This document shows positions 26,696 to 36,444 of a stretch of 64,000 nt of DNA, one piece after another. The position numbers and the translations under genes were made by a program. The notes under the pieces were generated by a model that saw nothing but the letters and a program-made list of their open reading frames with translations, did not search any database and was not told where the DNA came from. Within the stretch, counting starts at the first letter, position 1, and the number at the start of each line of letters is the position of its first letter. Source of the stretch: UBA7330 sp043554545 (GTDB lineage Bacteria; Bacteroidota; Bacteroidia; Cytophagales; Cyclobacteriaceae). The stretch is from contig CP121337.1 of the NCBI GenBank assembly GCA_043554545.1, positions 372,001 through 436,000 of the forward strand, given 5' to 3'.

Positions 26696-28258
26696 CTACC
26701 AGTCTATCGGTCGATAATCTTTCAAAAATTGACCGCACCAATGCTTTCCGGTATTGATGCCATCAAACAAAGGATCTAATACCCTTGCAGCACCATCTAC
26801 GATATCTAGCGGAGGCTGAAAATCATGAATCTCAGCTTTCTTTTTGGCTAATTCAGCAGGGTCTTCATCTGTGACCCATCCGGTATCGACTGCATTCATG
26901 TAAATGCCATGTTTGGCAAAATCAGAAGCAGAAGTATGGGTCATCATGTTCAGGGCAGCTTTGGCCATGTTGGTATGTGGGTGTCGGTCTTCTTTGTGGA
27001 ACCGATGGAATTTTCCCTCCATCGCTGATACATTGATGATGTGTTTCATTCCGGTATTTTCTTTCTTCATGATATTTACGAGCCGATTACAAAGCACAAA
27101 CGGTGCAACAGCATTGACCAACTGCACCTCCAACATTTCAGTCGTGTGAATATCACCCAGTTTTAGTCTCCAGCTGTTGGTTTTTCTTAGGTCCACCTGC
27201 TGTAAATCAGCATCCAGCTGGCCAGTTGGAAATACTTCTTCAGCAGTAATCGAGTCATCAATGGTATAGGGGATTTGTGAGAGTTTTGCTGAAGCACTTA
27301 ATCCGATACCTAGTTGTTTGCCATGCCAGGACACTGGCAGGTTTTTATTTTCATCCTTGGAGTAGTGCTTGCTCAAAACGCCCAATTCATTCAAGCATTC
27401 CTGGTGATCCTTCAAAAGATCACGCGCTGATGCCGGCAACTCGTTAAATGCTATTGTTTCATTTGGCATCAGGTGTTTGTAGAAACCTGATGGTCTTCTT
27501 ACTGTTTGTGCCGCGTTGTTGATCAGGATGTCCAGTCTGTCGTATCGTTGTTCAATGAAATTAGCAAACAGCTCAACACTTGGTATATGTCTTAGGTCCA
27601 ACCCGTGAATTTTTAATCGATCTTTCCAAACCTTATAATCTGGCTCCTTTGAAAACCTCAAGGCCGAATCAACAGGAAAACGGGTCGTAGCAATTACAGT
27701 AGCTCCGGCCCGAAGCATTAGGAGTGTGATGTGATAACCGATTTTAAGTCTTGATCCTGTGACCAGGGCAACCTGACCTGTTAGGTCTGCGGTTTGAAAC
27801 CGCTTAGCATAGTTGAAATCACCGCAGGTCTTACACATGGTATCATAGAAATGATGCAAATGGGTATATACTTCTTTACAGACGTAGCAATTTCTTGGAG
27901 AATTCAACTCAATACCCTGAGCGTTTTCTTGACCTGTTAGCGCAATCATTTTAGGAGCTTCAAAGATGACTGCTTCTCTGGCGCTTCTGATCCCGGTACT
28001 GTTTCGGGCCTCTTTGTCACGGGTGTTGATTTTTCTTTTCTCAGCTTTTTTAGCTTCTTTTTTTCGCCTCAGGAATTCTTCCCGACTGGGCCTTGATAAT
28101 AACCCTGCTGCCATGATCAGCTCCAACCTTTTGTCTTTTGGGATTTCAAAGATTTGGTTGGTGTGGGTGTTAAGCTTTTCTAATATACGTATGCACTGAT
28201 CAATTTCCTCCATGCTTATTGGAGAGAGGGGACGTGATTCATCAGATTTATTAGCCAT
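26696..28258 (-). CDS. Atypical short-chain dehydrogenase/reductase with N-terminal zinc ribbon
   Basis: 520 residues, about twice the length of a classical SDR. Residues 1-155 are an extra N-terminal region. It includes a charged, Lys/Glu-rich helix near 60-85 and a probable zinc ribbon with CYVC at 124-127, CKTC at 142-145 and histidines 133, 135 and 136 between. The Rossmann part starts at LVTGSRLKIG (165-174, the TGxxxxIG pattern) and has INNAAQ. The usual catalytic YxxxK is replaced by T429-N-M-A-K433, so the tyrosine is missing. VDTGWVTDE and a C-terminal DGAARVLDPL segment follow. I recall similar long SDRs with HTNMAKAA in other organisms, so this looks like a family trait rather than damage. 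Substrate unknown. Confidence 0.8.
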   Translation of the reverse strand: MANKSDESRPLSPISMEEIDQCIRILEKLNTHTNQIFEIPKDKRLELIMAAGLLSRPSREEFLRRKKEAKKAEKRKINTRDKEARNSTGIRSAREAVIFEAPKMIALTGQENAQGIELNSPRNCYVCKEVYTHLHHFYDTMCKTCGDFNYAKRFQTADLTGQVALVTGSRLKIGYHITLLMLRAGATVIATTRFPVDSALRFSKEPDYKVWKDRLKIHGLDLRHIPSVELFANFIEQRYDRLDILINNAAQTVRRPSGFYKHLMPNETIAFNELPASARDLLKDHQECLNELGVLSKHYSKDENKNLPVSWHGKQLGIGLSASAKLSQIPYTIDDSITAEEVFPTGQLDADLQQVDLRKTNSWRLKLGDIHTTEMLEVQLVNAVAPFVLCNRLVNIMKKENTGMKHIINVSAMEGKFHRFHKEDRHPHTNMAKAALNMMTHTSASDFAKHGIYMNAVDTGWVTDEDPAELAKKKAEIHDFQPPLDIVDGAARVLDPLFDGINTGKHWCGQFLKDYRPIDW

Positions 28259-28445
28259 ATTACTTATTCAGCGAGCAAAAATAGAGATAATGTACAGATG
28301 ATTCAGCCTTATTTTTTATTCAGTCAATAATACATAATTGTAAACTATTCTATATCACCTATAGCTAAGAGACTGATATAAGTTGAACATACTTTTAACA
28401 AAAGCAAAATGAGCAGGTTATTTGAATAATCATGATAAAAGTTCA

Positions 28446-29336
28446 ATGAATAATTTTAAGCAAGCTTTCTCTGAATTTTTCCAAATCAGCATTGGGATAC
28501 TGCTAGCTAGTATAGGGCTAAAAGGATTCCTACTCCCTAATGGCTTTTTGGATGGTGGGGCCACAGGTATAGCAATATTGATTAGTAGGCTTTATGATGT
28601 CGATATCTCTTTAATTTTAATAGTTGTCAGTTTACCATTCCTTGTCTTGGCATGGTTTGCTTTATCAAAGAGTATTTTAGTTAAATCTGTATTATCCATC
28701 ATTGTTCTGGCGGTTTTCATACACTATGAAAATTTCCAATCCGTCACTGACGATAAACTCTTAATAGCCATTTTTGGAGGCCTTTTTCTGGGAGCTGGAA
28801 TTGGTTTGACCATTAAAAATGGAGCGGTTTTAGACGGCTCTGAAATATTGGGTGTTTTCATCAACAATCGGCTGGGGGTAAGCATTGGGAAAACCATATT
28901 GGTATTCAATATCATTCTTTTCGGAATAACCACCCTCTTGCTCAGCGTTGAAATAGCAATGTATTCCATTCTGACTTTTCTTGTGACGGCCAAAGTAATT
29001 GATTTGATGATTGAAGGTTTTGAGGACTATGTGGGTCTCATGATCGTCTCTGAAAAAGCAGATGAGATAGAAGAGGAACTTATTCATCACATAGGAGTAG
29101 GAATGACCTTATACAAAGGGGCGAAAGGATATGGAAAACGGGGAATTCAAAAGGAAAGGGATATTATACATACGGTCATTAATAGAATAGACATCCGAAG
29201 AACTTATAATGCCATTGATCACATTGATAAGCAATCATTTATTATTGAGTTTGATGTAAATAATATTAAAGGAGGGATTCTTAGAAAGTACCTGACCAAA
29301 GACAACCTTAAAAAGTCAATTAAAAATATTCGCTAG
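28446..29336 (+). CDS. YitT family membrane protein (DUF161 + DUF2179)
   Basis: About 296 residues from ATG 28446; a TTG at 28422 would add 8. Five to six hydrophobic helices in the first ~190 residues show the repeated YitT core (KGFLLPNGFLDGGATGIAI, then GLFLGAGIGLTIKNGAVLDG). A soluble C-terminal DUF2179 domain follows (GVGMTLYKGAKGYGKRG). It is an inner-membrane protein of uncertain transport function, widespread in Firmicutes and Bacteroidota. It is divergent from the SDR gene across a 187-bp gap that should hold both promoters. Confidence 0.84.
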   Translation: MNNFKQAFSEFFQISIGILLASIGLKGFLLPNGFLDGGATGIAILISRLYDVDISLILIVVSLPFLVLAWFALSKSILVKSVLSIIVLAVFIHYENFQSVTDDKLLIAIFGGLFLGAGIGLTIKNGAVLDGSEILGVFINNRLGVSIGKTILVFNIILFGITTLLLSVEIAMYSILTFLVTAKVIDLMIEGFEDYVGLMIVSEKADEIEEELIHHIGVGMTLYKGAKGYGKRGIQKERDIIHTVINRIDIRRTYNAIDHIDKQSFIIEFDVNNIKGGILRKYLTKDNLKKSIKNIR

Positions 29337-29385
29337 GGTTTCATTCTTAGACACTTCCGATTGTATTTCTTAATTTTATCAGGCA

Positions 29386-29970
29386 ATGGAGAAAAGAACT
29401 ATGAAAGGTGATTACTATAATTCTAAAGAGACCGTTCAGGAATACATTCGATTGTCAGAGGGTATAAGCGGAAGCGAATTGATTGACAAACTTAAACAAT
29501 ATCTGTCGCCTGAGGCAAAAGTCCTCGAAATCGGTTCCGGTCCAGGAACTGATTATATGATTTTGAAGGAAATGTACAAGGTTACAGGCTCGGACAATTC
29601 GAAAGAGTTTTTAGATCACCTGAAAAATGAAAATCCAAATGGGAAATTCCTCAACCTTGATGCCGTCACTTTAAAAACAACACAAAATTTTGATGGGATT
29701 TATTCCAACAAAGTTTTGCACCACCTGTCAGACAACGAATTGAAGGATGCTTTGCATAGACAATATGAGATTTTGAATACGGACGGAATCATTTGCCATT
29801 CCTTTTGGAAAGGAGAAGGATCTGAGGTCTTCAAAGGCCTCTTTGTGAACTACCATTCAAAAGAGACCTTACGCACATATTATGAGAATCATTTCGAGAT
29901 GCTATTACTTGAAGAATATGCTGAATTTGAAGAATCAGATAGTCTTCTGTTAATTGCAAGAAAGAAATAG
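29386..29970 (+). CDS. Class I SAM-dependent methyltransferase
   Basis: 194 residues from ATG 29386; ATG 29401 is an alternative. The SAM-binding motif I, VLEIGSGPGTDY, is near residue 45. The acidic motif II follows as VTGSDNS, and the post-motif region reads GIYSNKVLHHLS. The fold belongs to the Methyltransf_11/25 group of small cytoplasmic enzymes. No neighbouring pathway identifies the substrate. It ends 28 bp before the convergent glycogen phosphorylase gene. Confidence 0.82.
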   Translation: MEKRTMKGDYYNSKETVQEYIRLSEGISGSELIDKLKQYLSPEAKVLEIGSGPGTDYMILKEMYKVTGSDNSKEFLDHLKNENPNGKFLNLDAVTLKTTQNFDGIYSNKVLHHLSDNELKDALHRQYEILNTDGIICHSFWKGEGSEVFKGLFVNYHSKETLRTYYENHFEMLLLEEYAEFEESDSLLLIARKK

Positions 29971-29998
29971 AACACAATAAGTAGCTGCCTTTATCAAA

Positions 29999-32524
29999 TT
30001 ATTTTACATCGATCTTTACATTGGTAGCTTGTATGGGGTTATAGTCAGGAATTTCAATCTTTATGGGTTTTACCTTCCAAATATCATCAGCATATTGTTT
30101 GATAGTTCGGTCGCTTGAAAATTTACCGGTATTTGCTGTATTAATGATTGACATTGATGTCCAGTTTTCTTCATCCCTGAATGCTTCAGACACTTTTTCC
30201 TGCTGATCAACATATGACCTGAAGTCTGCCATCGCCAGGTAATCATCATGATCAAGAATATGATCTACTAGCGGCCAGAAAAGTCCGTTCTCACCTTTGG
30301 AAAAATAGTCCAGAGCGATCATATCCAGGCATTTTTTTAAATCCGGATCAGCTTCATAAAAGTCTCGCGGGCGGTATCCTCGTCGCCACAAGGCTTCATT
30401 TTCCTCTACGGTATTTCCAAACAAAAAGAAGTTTTCTTTTCCTACTTCCTCACGAATCTCCACATTGGCACCATCCAGTGTGCCGATGGTTAATGCACCA
30501 TTCATGGTAAACTTCATATTGCCTGTACCGGAGGCCTCTTTTCCTGCAGTGGATATTTGTTCACTGAGATCCGCTGCTGGATAGATACGTTGACTATTGG
30601 TAACATTAAAATCAGGAAGGAACAGCACTTTGAGCCGATCCCTTACATCAGGGTCATTATTGATCATATCACCTACATTGTTGATCAATTTGATGATCAG
30701 CTTCGCCATGAAGTAGGCGGGCGCTGCCTTTCCACTAAAGATAAAAGTTCTGGGTACCATGTCGATCTCAGGGTTTTCTTTGATCTTGTTGTATAGGTGT
30801 ATGATGTGAAGCACATTAAGGTGCTGTCGCTTGTATTCATGGATTCTTTTGGCTTGAATATCAAATAATGAATTGGGGTTGATGGTGATGCCAAACTGAT
30901 TTTTGGCGTACTCAGCTAGCCTGTTTTTAGCGAATGATTTACATTTTTCCCAGGCTATCAGGAAATTGGGTTCCTCAGCGTGCTTTTCAAGATGCTTTAG
31001 TTCCCTTAAATCTGTTTGCCATTTGCTTCCAATAGTTTCAGTTATCAGGTCGCTTAGTTTTGGGTTGATCAAGAGCATCCACCTTCTGGGCGTTACGCCA
31101 TTGGTTTTATTGTTAAATCTTTCCGGCCATATCTGGTAGAAATCCTTTAAAACGCTTTCTGTTACCAGTTTAGTATGTAAGGCAGCAACCCCATTAATCG
31201 ATTTACTGCCATATGCTGCCAGGTTGGCCATCCTGATATACTTACCACCAGATTCATCTATGATCGAAAGGCATTGAAGTGCATGTTTGTCCACTTTCTT
31301 TTTCACTTCTTCCATGAACTGGAAGTTAATTTCATAGATAATCTCCAGTAGCCGGGGAAGCAGGTGTTGAAAAAGGTCAATGGACCACTTTTCTAAGGCC
31401 TCTGGTAATAAGGTATGGTTAGTATAGCCAAAAGTCTTGGTAGTGATTTTCCATGATTCAGCCCAGTCCAATTCATGTTCATCCAGCAACAACCTAATCA
31501 TTTCTGCAATTGCCACGGCCGGATGTGTATCATTCAATTGAAGAGAAAACTTTTCATGAAAGGTATGTATTCTATTGCCTCGCTTGATATGGGTTCTGAT
31601 GGCGTCCTGAAGAGAACAGGAAACAAAAAAGTATTGTTGTTTTAGCCTGAGTTTTTTTCCAGTTATTTCATGGTCATTTGGATAAAGAACTTTTGAGATA
31701 TTCTCTGAGCTGATTTTTTGGTTGACCGCACCATAATAATCCCCACGATTAAATGTTTGGAAATCAAAAGACATGTCTGAATCTGATTTCCAAAGCCTTA
31801 GCGTAGCAGCAGTATTGGTTTTGAATCCAAGGATAGGGGTATCATAGGGGATACCTGTTACGATCTCATCTGGATGCCAGGTTACTTTAAAATGACCATG
31901 TTCATTATAACTTTTCTCGGTTTTGCCTCCAAAGAATACTTGAACCGAATTTTCAGCTTTACAGATCTCCCAGGGGTTTCCAAAACGCAGCCACTTATCA
32001 GTGATCTCTACCTGCCAGCCGTCCTTGATTTCCTGATCGAAAATGCCAAATTCATAACGAATACCATAGCCAATGGCTGGGATATCAAGGGTGGCCATAG
32101 AGTCGAGGAAACAAGCAGCAAGACGGCCCAGACCACCATTGCCTAAGCCGGGTTCTTCTTCCTGTTGGATCAACATATCAATATCTACTCCAAGCTCAGA
32201 CATTGCCTGGCTTACTTTGGAATAAAACCCTGTATTGATGAGGTTATTTGCCAGGTGAGGTCCTACCAGATACTCTGCAGATAAATAGCCGACCGTTCTA
32301 ACATTTTGTTCCCAATACTGCTTTTGGGTGTTGAGCCACCTGTGGAGCAATCGATCTCTCACGGTATAGGCCAGTGCGAAATACAGGTCATTTTTTGTTG
32401 CGGCAGATGCGTTTTTACCCTGAATGTAAAAGAGGTTATCGAGGAATGCTCTTTTGAAGGTCTCTACATCGATTCCTGTACGGTCATCTTCAATTCTGAT
32501 TTTTGCTTTTTCTTTTGCTCCCAT
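29999..32524 (-). CDS. glgP: Glycogen/starch/alpha-glucan phosphorylase
   Basis: About 841 residues from the methionine of MGAKEKAK (codon at 32522-32524); the frame is open 15 codons further upstream, but that stretch looks like untranslated leader. Releases glucose-1-phosphate from glycogen in the cytoplasm using pyridoxal phosphate. Diagnostic stretches are VGYLSAEYLVG, GLGNGGLGRLAACFLDS, LNDTHPAVAIAEM, KRIHEYKRQ and, for PLP attachment, EASGTGNMKFTMNGALTIG. Length and motifs are complete. It stands alone between convergent and divergent neighbours, with a 454-bp upstream gap. Confidence 0.95.
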   Translation of the reverse strand: MGAKEKAKIRIEDDRTGIDVETFKRAFLDNLFYIQGKNASAATKNDLYFALAYTVRDRLLHRWLNTQKQYWEQNVRTVGYLSAEYLVGPHLANNLINTGFYSKVSQAMSELGVDIDMLIQQEEEPGLGNGGLGRLAACFLDSMATLDIPAIGYGIRYEFGIFDQEIKDGWQVEITDKWLRFGNPWEICKAENSVQVFFGGKTEKSYNEHGHFKVTWHPDEIVTGIPYDTPILGFKTNTAATLRLWKSDSDMSFDFQTFNRGDYYGAVNQKISSENISKVLYPNDHEITGKKLRLKQQYFFVSCSLQDAIRTHIKRGNRIHTFHEKFSLQLNDTHPAVAIAEMIRLLLDEHELDWAESWKITTKTFGYTNHTLLPEALEKWSIDLFQHLLPRLLEIIYEINFQFMEEVKKKVDKHALQCLSIIDESGGKYIRMANLAAYGSKSINGVAALHTKLVTESVLKDFYQIWPERFNNKTNGVTPRRWMLLINPKLSDLITETIGSKWQTDLRELKHLEKHAEEPNFLIAWEKCKSFAKNRLAEYAKNQFGITINPNSLFDIQAKRIHEYKRQHLNVLHIIHLYNKIKENPEIDMVPRTFIFSGKAAPAYFMAKLIIKLINNVGDMINNDPDVRDRLKVLFLPDFNVTNSQRIYPAADLSEQISTAGKEASGTGNMKFTMNGALTIGTLDGANVEIREEVGKENFFLFGNTVEENEALWRRGYRPRDFYEADPDLKKCLDMIALDYFSKGENGLFWPLVDHILDHDDYLAMADFRSYVDQQEKVSEAFRDEENWTSMSIINTANTGKFSSDRTIKQYADDIWKVKPIKIEIPDYNPIQATNVKIDVK

Positions 32525-32978
32525 TTGTATACATGAAATTGAAACCGGAAAATAGGCATAGAAAAGCAATTAAAATATGATTTTTGACAGGTGACTGTAG
32601 GAGATAATCGACTATGACTTGTCATATTGATATAGCATTAGGTAAGTTATAATTGTTTGCTATGGATTTCTGGGTAACGGTAAGTAATGGTTTTTAATTA
32701 ATGTAGTCTTTTGAAAAGTGAGTGAATCTAAAATATCAATCGATAAAATAAATAGGGTATATGTAAGTTTAATTAAGTCATTGATGCAGGTGGCCCTTAA
32801 TTATTAAGTGATCAGTTACATACTCCTGATCTGGTTTACCAAGTCGAAAATCTTATAGATGAAAAAGATTTTATCATGATACGATAGATAAACTCATAAT
32901 ACTCATTTCTCATGAGTCGCAATTATTGAAAATTTTAGAGAAATCTGTGTTAATTTCAGGGTTAAAACACCATAAAAA
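32525..32978. other. Intergenic region between divergent glgP and FAD oxidoreductase genes
   Basis: 454 bp, AT-rich, without a credible ORF or RNA gene. It must contain the promoters for both flanking genes. The only symmetric element I see is ACTCAT-ttctc-ATGAGT at 32901-32917, about 60 bp before the + gene, which might be an operator. Confidence 0.5.
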
Positions 32979-34625
32979 ATGAAAGCCAACCTACTATTTG
33001 CCTTATTGATCATTTGCTTTGCATGTGAAACTCCACCATCAGATGACCAATTTTCAGCTGATGTCATCATTTATGGCGGTACCTCAGGAGCCGTAACTGC
33101 CGCTGTGGAAGTTGTTCGATCCGGTAAAACGGTGATCATGGTATCACCAGATATTCACCTGGGGGGCTTAAGTTCAGGTGGCCTTGGATTTACTGATACG
33201 GGTAAGAAGGATGCCATTGGTGGTATGTCTCGTGAATTTTATCAAAGAGTGTACGACTATTATTCAACAGATAGTACCTGGAAATGGCAGAAAAAGTCTG
33301 AATACGGTAATAAAGGCCAGGGAACAGTAGCGCTCGACGGAGAAAATCGAACCATGTGGATCTTTGAACCCCACATTGCAGAGCAGGTTTTTGAAGATTT
33401 TATCAGTGAAAATGAAATCAAAGTCTATCGAGATGAATGGCTTAACCGATCAACGGGAGTCGTTGTTAATGAGGGTAAAATCGTTTCTATAGAAACACTT
33501 TCTGGAAAGGTGTTTACAGGGAAAGTTTTTATTGATGCTACCTATGAAGGAGATTTGATGGCAGCAGCAGGCGTAAGTTATCATGTAGGCCGGGAAAGCA
33601 TGGATACCTACGGAGAGAAATGGAATGGAGTGCAAACTGGCGTGTTACATCATCAGCATTGGTTTTGGGAAGATATTTCTCCATATGTTATACCCGGTGA
33701 TCCTTCCAGTGGATTGGTAGCCAAAGTATCGGCAGAAGATCCGGGAGTTTATGGAGCTGGTGACGACAAGATACAGGCTTACTGTTTCAGAACCTGTATG
33801 AGCAATCACCCAGATAACAGGGTTCCTTTTCCAAAGCCAGCCAATTATGATCCAAAGGACTATGAATTACTTGGACGCGTATTTGACACCGGTCGCAAAG
33901 ACTGGTTTCAGAAGTTTGATGTGATCCCTAACAGAAAGACCGACACCAACAACCACGGTCCTTTCAGCAGTGATAATATTGGAATGAATTATGATTACCC
34001 TGAGGCTACCTATGAGCGTAGGAGGGAAATTATCAAAGAGCATGAAGATTATCAAAAAGGTTTGTTGTACTATGTGGCCAATGATCCAAGAGTACCTGAA
34101 GACATCAGAACGAAGATGAATGAATGGGGACTAGCCAAAGATGAATTCACTGACAATGGCAACTGGCCACACCAAATATATGTGAGAGAGGCGCGCAGGA
34201 TGATCGGGCAATATATTACAACTGAGCATGAAGTATTAGGTAAAAGAGATGTATCAGATCCGGTTGGTATGGGTTCTTATGCCATGGATTCGCACAATAT
34301 CCAGCGATATATCAAACCTGATGGATTTGTTCAGAATGAAGGTGATATTGGCGTGCGTCCGGATAAGCCTTATCAGATTTCTTATGGATCAATTATTCCT
34401 AAAAAGGAAGACTGCACTAATCTTTTGGTGCCAGTTTGTGTGTCGTCAAGCCACATTGCTTTCGGTTCCATTCGCATGGAACCCGTTTTTATGATTCTTG
34501 GACAATCTGCAGCTGTGGCTGCCAGCCTGGCAATTGACAATGAGTCTGCCGTACAGGAAGTGACCTATGCAACACTAGAGCCGGTATTAAAGCAAAAAGG
34601 ACAGATTTTGAGCCTAAAAAATTGA
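32979..34625 (+). CDS. FAD-dependent oxidoreductase (PF12831-type), lipoprotein
   Basis: 548 residues. Lipobox CFAC (Cys16) indicates membrane anchoring outside the cytoplasm. The dinucleotide-binding loop is VIIYGGTSGAVTAA (residues 29-42), followed by HLGGLSSGGLGFTD, typical of this family. Later conserved stretches are FIDATYEGDLMAAAGVSY, MDSHNIQRY, and CTNLLVPVCVSSSHIAFGS with RMEPVFM. The family is linked to polysaccharide-degrading loci, and substrates are not known for most members. It overlaps the start of a paralogue by one base (TGATG). Confidence 0.84.
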   Translation: MKANLLFALLIICFACETPPSDDQFSADVIIYGGTSGAVTAAVEVVRSGKTVIMVSPDIHLGGLSSGGLGFTDTGKKDAIGGMSREFYQRVYDYYSTDSTWKWQKKSEYGNKGQGTVALDGENRTMWIFEPHIAEQVFEDFISENEIKVYRDEWLNRSTGVVVNEGKIVSIETLSGKVFTGKVFIDATYEGDLMAAAGVSYHVGRESMDTYGEKWNGVQTGVLHHQHWFWEDISPYVIPGDPSSGLVAKVSAEDPGVYGAGDDKIQAYCFRTCMSNHPDNRVPFPKPANYDPKDYELLGRVFDTGRKDWFQKFDVIPNRKTDTNNHGPFSSDNIGMNYDYPEATYERRREIIKEHEDYQKGLLYYVANDPRVPEDIRTKMNEWGLAKDEFTDNGNWPHQIYVREARRMIGQYITTEHEVLGKRDVSDPVGMGSYAMDSHNIQRYIKPDGFVQNEGDIGVRPDKPYQISYGSIIPKKEDCTNLLVPVCVSSSHIAFGSIRMEPVFMILGQSAAVAASLAIDNESAVQEVTYATLEPVLKQKGQILSLKN

Positions 34626-36331
34626 TGATGATGAAAAAGCTGTGCTACCTGCTGATTTTCTCCTGCTGCTTTTTTGCCTGTGAGAATGAATCAACAAATA
34701 CCAATGAAGCTGATATTGTCATCTATGGGGGAACCTCTGCCGGAGTCGCATCGGCAATTCAGGCAAGCAGATCCGGAAAGTCAGTGATCCTAATCGAGCC
34801 AACTAACAGGCTGGGTGGTTTGACGACAGGAGGGTTAGGACAAACTGATATTGGAAACAAACAGGCCATCGGAGGCATTGCGCGCGAGTTTTACGTGAAT
34901 ATTCGTAAGTACTATGACAAACCGGAGAAATGGAATTGGCAGGAAAGGGATGCCTATATGGATGGCGGTCAGACCCGAACAGAGGAGGGAGAGGCCACCA
35001 TGTGGACCTTTGAACCATCAGCTGCCCTTAAGATCTATCACCAAATGATTGAAAAGGAAAAAATTGATATCAGGTATGGCCAACGACTGAACAGGTCTTC
35101 CGGAGTTGTAAAGAACGGCACAAAAATCACATCTATTGCTACGGAATCCGGTGAAACATATACTGGCAAAATGTTTATAGATGCAACCTATGAGGGAGAC
35201 CTGCTGGCTGCGGCAGACGTAAGTTATACCGTGGGAAGAGAAGCTAATAGTCAGTATGGTGAGACCTTGAATGGAGTTCAGCCCTCTGATTCTTCAAGAA
35301 CCATTACAGGAATGCGATCACGAAATGGGTTACATCACAATTTTGTCAAAGGCGTTGATCCTTATGTAATTCCTGGGGACCCATCAAGCGGTTTGTTGCC
35401 TTACATCAATCCTGAACCACTTGCTCCCGAAGGAACCGGCGATAATAAAATTCAGGCCTATTGTTACCGCATGTGTTTAACAGATCATCCTGAAAATCGG
35501 ATACCATTCGAAAAACCTGAAGGTTATGATGAGATCAACTATGAATTGTTGTTTAGAAATTATGAGGCTCGTACAGGTGATATAAGGGATATGTATAGCT
35601 ATGGAAATTCACTCTTACCGTGGATAAATTCCTCCATGCCGAACCGTAAAACGGATACCAACAACAAGTTTGGGTTTTCGACTGATTATATTGGTCAGAA
35701 CTACGATTACCCGGAAGCTTCCTACGCGGAAAGAGAAAAGATTGCAGAGGAACATAGAAATTATCAAAAAGGACTGATGTGGAGCCTTGCCAATCACCCA
35801 AGAATACCGGAAGAGGTTAGGAAGGAAGCCTCTAGGTGGGGAACCAGTAAGGATGAATTTGAAAGGGCTGATGGCTGGCAACAACAATTGTACGTTAGGG
35901 AAGCCAGAAGAATGATTGGTGCTTATGTAATGACACAGCTGAATTGTGAAGGGATTGAGGTTGTGGAGGACCCGATTGGCCTTGCAGCTTACGGGATGGA
36001 TTCTCATAATGTTCAGCGGTATGTAACAGATGAAGGGTATGCCAGGAATGAGGGAAATGTAGAAGCGCATGTGAAATCACCTTATCCAATTAGTTATCGA
36101 TCTCTGATCCCAAAAGCAGAAGAATGTACTAATCTTCTGGTTCCTGTTTGTTTGAGTGCAACTCATATCGCATTTGGATCTATCCGTATGGAACCCGTGT
36201 TTATGGTTTTGGGTCAGTCGGCAGCGCTGGCTGCAGCTGTTGCCATTGAAAAAGGAAGTGATGTACAAGACATTGACTATGATCAGCTAAAGACAACATT
36301 AATAGAGACCAAACAAAGACTTTCAAACTAG
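34625..36331 (+). CDS. FAD-dependent oxidoreductase paralogue, lipoprotein
   Basis: About 568 residues; three consecutive ATG codons (34625, 34628, 34631) can start it, the first overlapping the upstream stop. Lipobox FFAC near residue 20. FAD loop IVIYGGTSAGVASA, then NRLGGLTTGGLGQTD, FIDATYEGDLLAAADVSY, MDSHNVQRYV and CTNLLVPVCLSATHIAFGS. It is clearly homologous to the preceding protein along its whole length, so a tandem duplication that has diverged. One-base coupling implies translational linkage. A different but related sugar substrate for each copy is inferred. Confidence 0.84.
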   Translation: MMMKKLCYLLIFSCCFFACENESTNTNEADIVIYGGTSAGVASAIQASRSGKSVILIEPTNRLGGLTTGGLGQTDIGNKQAIGGIAREFYVNIRKYYDKPEKWNWQERDAYMDGGQTRTEEGEATMWTFEPSAALKIYHQMIEKEKIDIRYGQRLNRSSGVVKNGTKITSIATESGETYTGKMFIDATYEGDLLAAADVSYTVGREANSQYGETLNGVQPSDSSRTITGMRSRNGLHHNFVKGVDPYVIPGDPSSGLLPYINPEPLAPEGTGDNKIQAYCYRMCLTDHPENRIPFEKPEGYDEINYELLFRNYEARTGDIRDMYSYGNSLLPWINSSMPNRKTDTNNKFGFSTDYIGQNYDYPEASYAEREKIAEEHRNYQKGLMWSLANHPRIPEEVRKEASRWGTSKDEFERADGWQQQLYVREARRMIGAYVMTQLNCEGIEVVEDPIGLAAYGMDSHNVQRYVTDEGYARNEGNVEAHVKSPYPISYRSLIPKAEECTNLLVPVCLSATHIAFGSIRMEPVFMVLGQSAALAAAVAIEKGSDVQDIDYDQLKTTLIETKQRLSN

Positions 36332-36376
36332 CTAGGAAGCCAGAATAGTTTCGTTTATATTAGAATTTACGTAATT

Positions 36377-36406
36377 AAAACCTGATTTATTAATTCACCA
36401 GGTTTT
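36377..36406 (+). terminator. Hairpin terminator after FAD oxidoreductase pair
   Basis: AAAACCTG (36377-36384) pairs perfectly with CAGGTTTT (36399-36406) across a 14-nt loop, 46 bp after the stop. The T tract is short, so termination strength is uncertain. Confidence 0.5.
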
Positions 36407-36444
36407 AGTTTCCTTTAATAAATAACATTAAAAAATATTAATCG

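Noticed and set aside
35615..36070. 151-residue minus-strand ORF
   Set aside because: Lies wholly inside the FAD oxidoreductase gene; the sense protein has clear family motifs, the antisense one has none.
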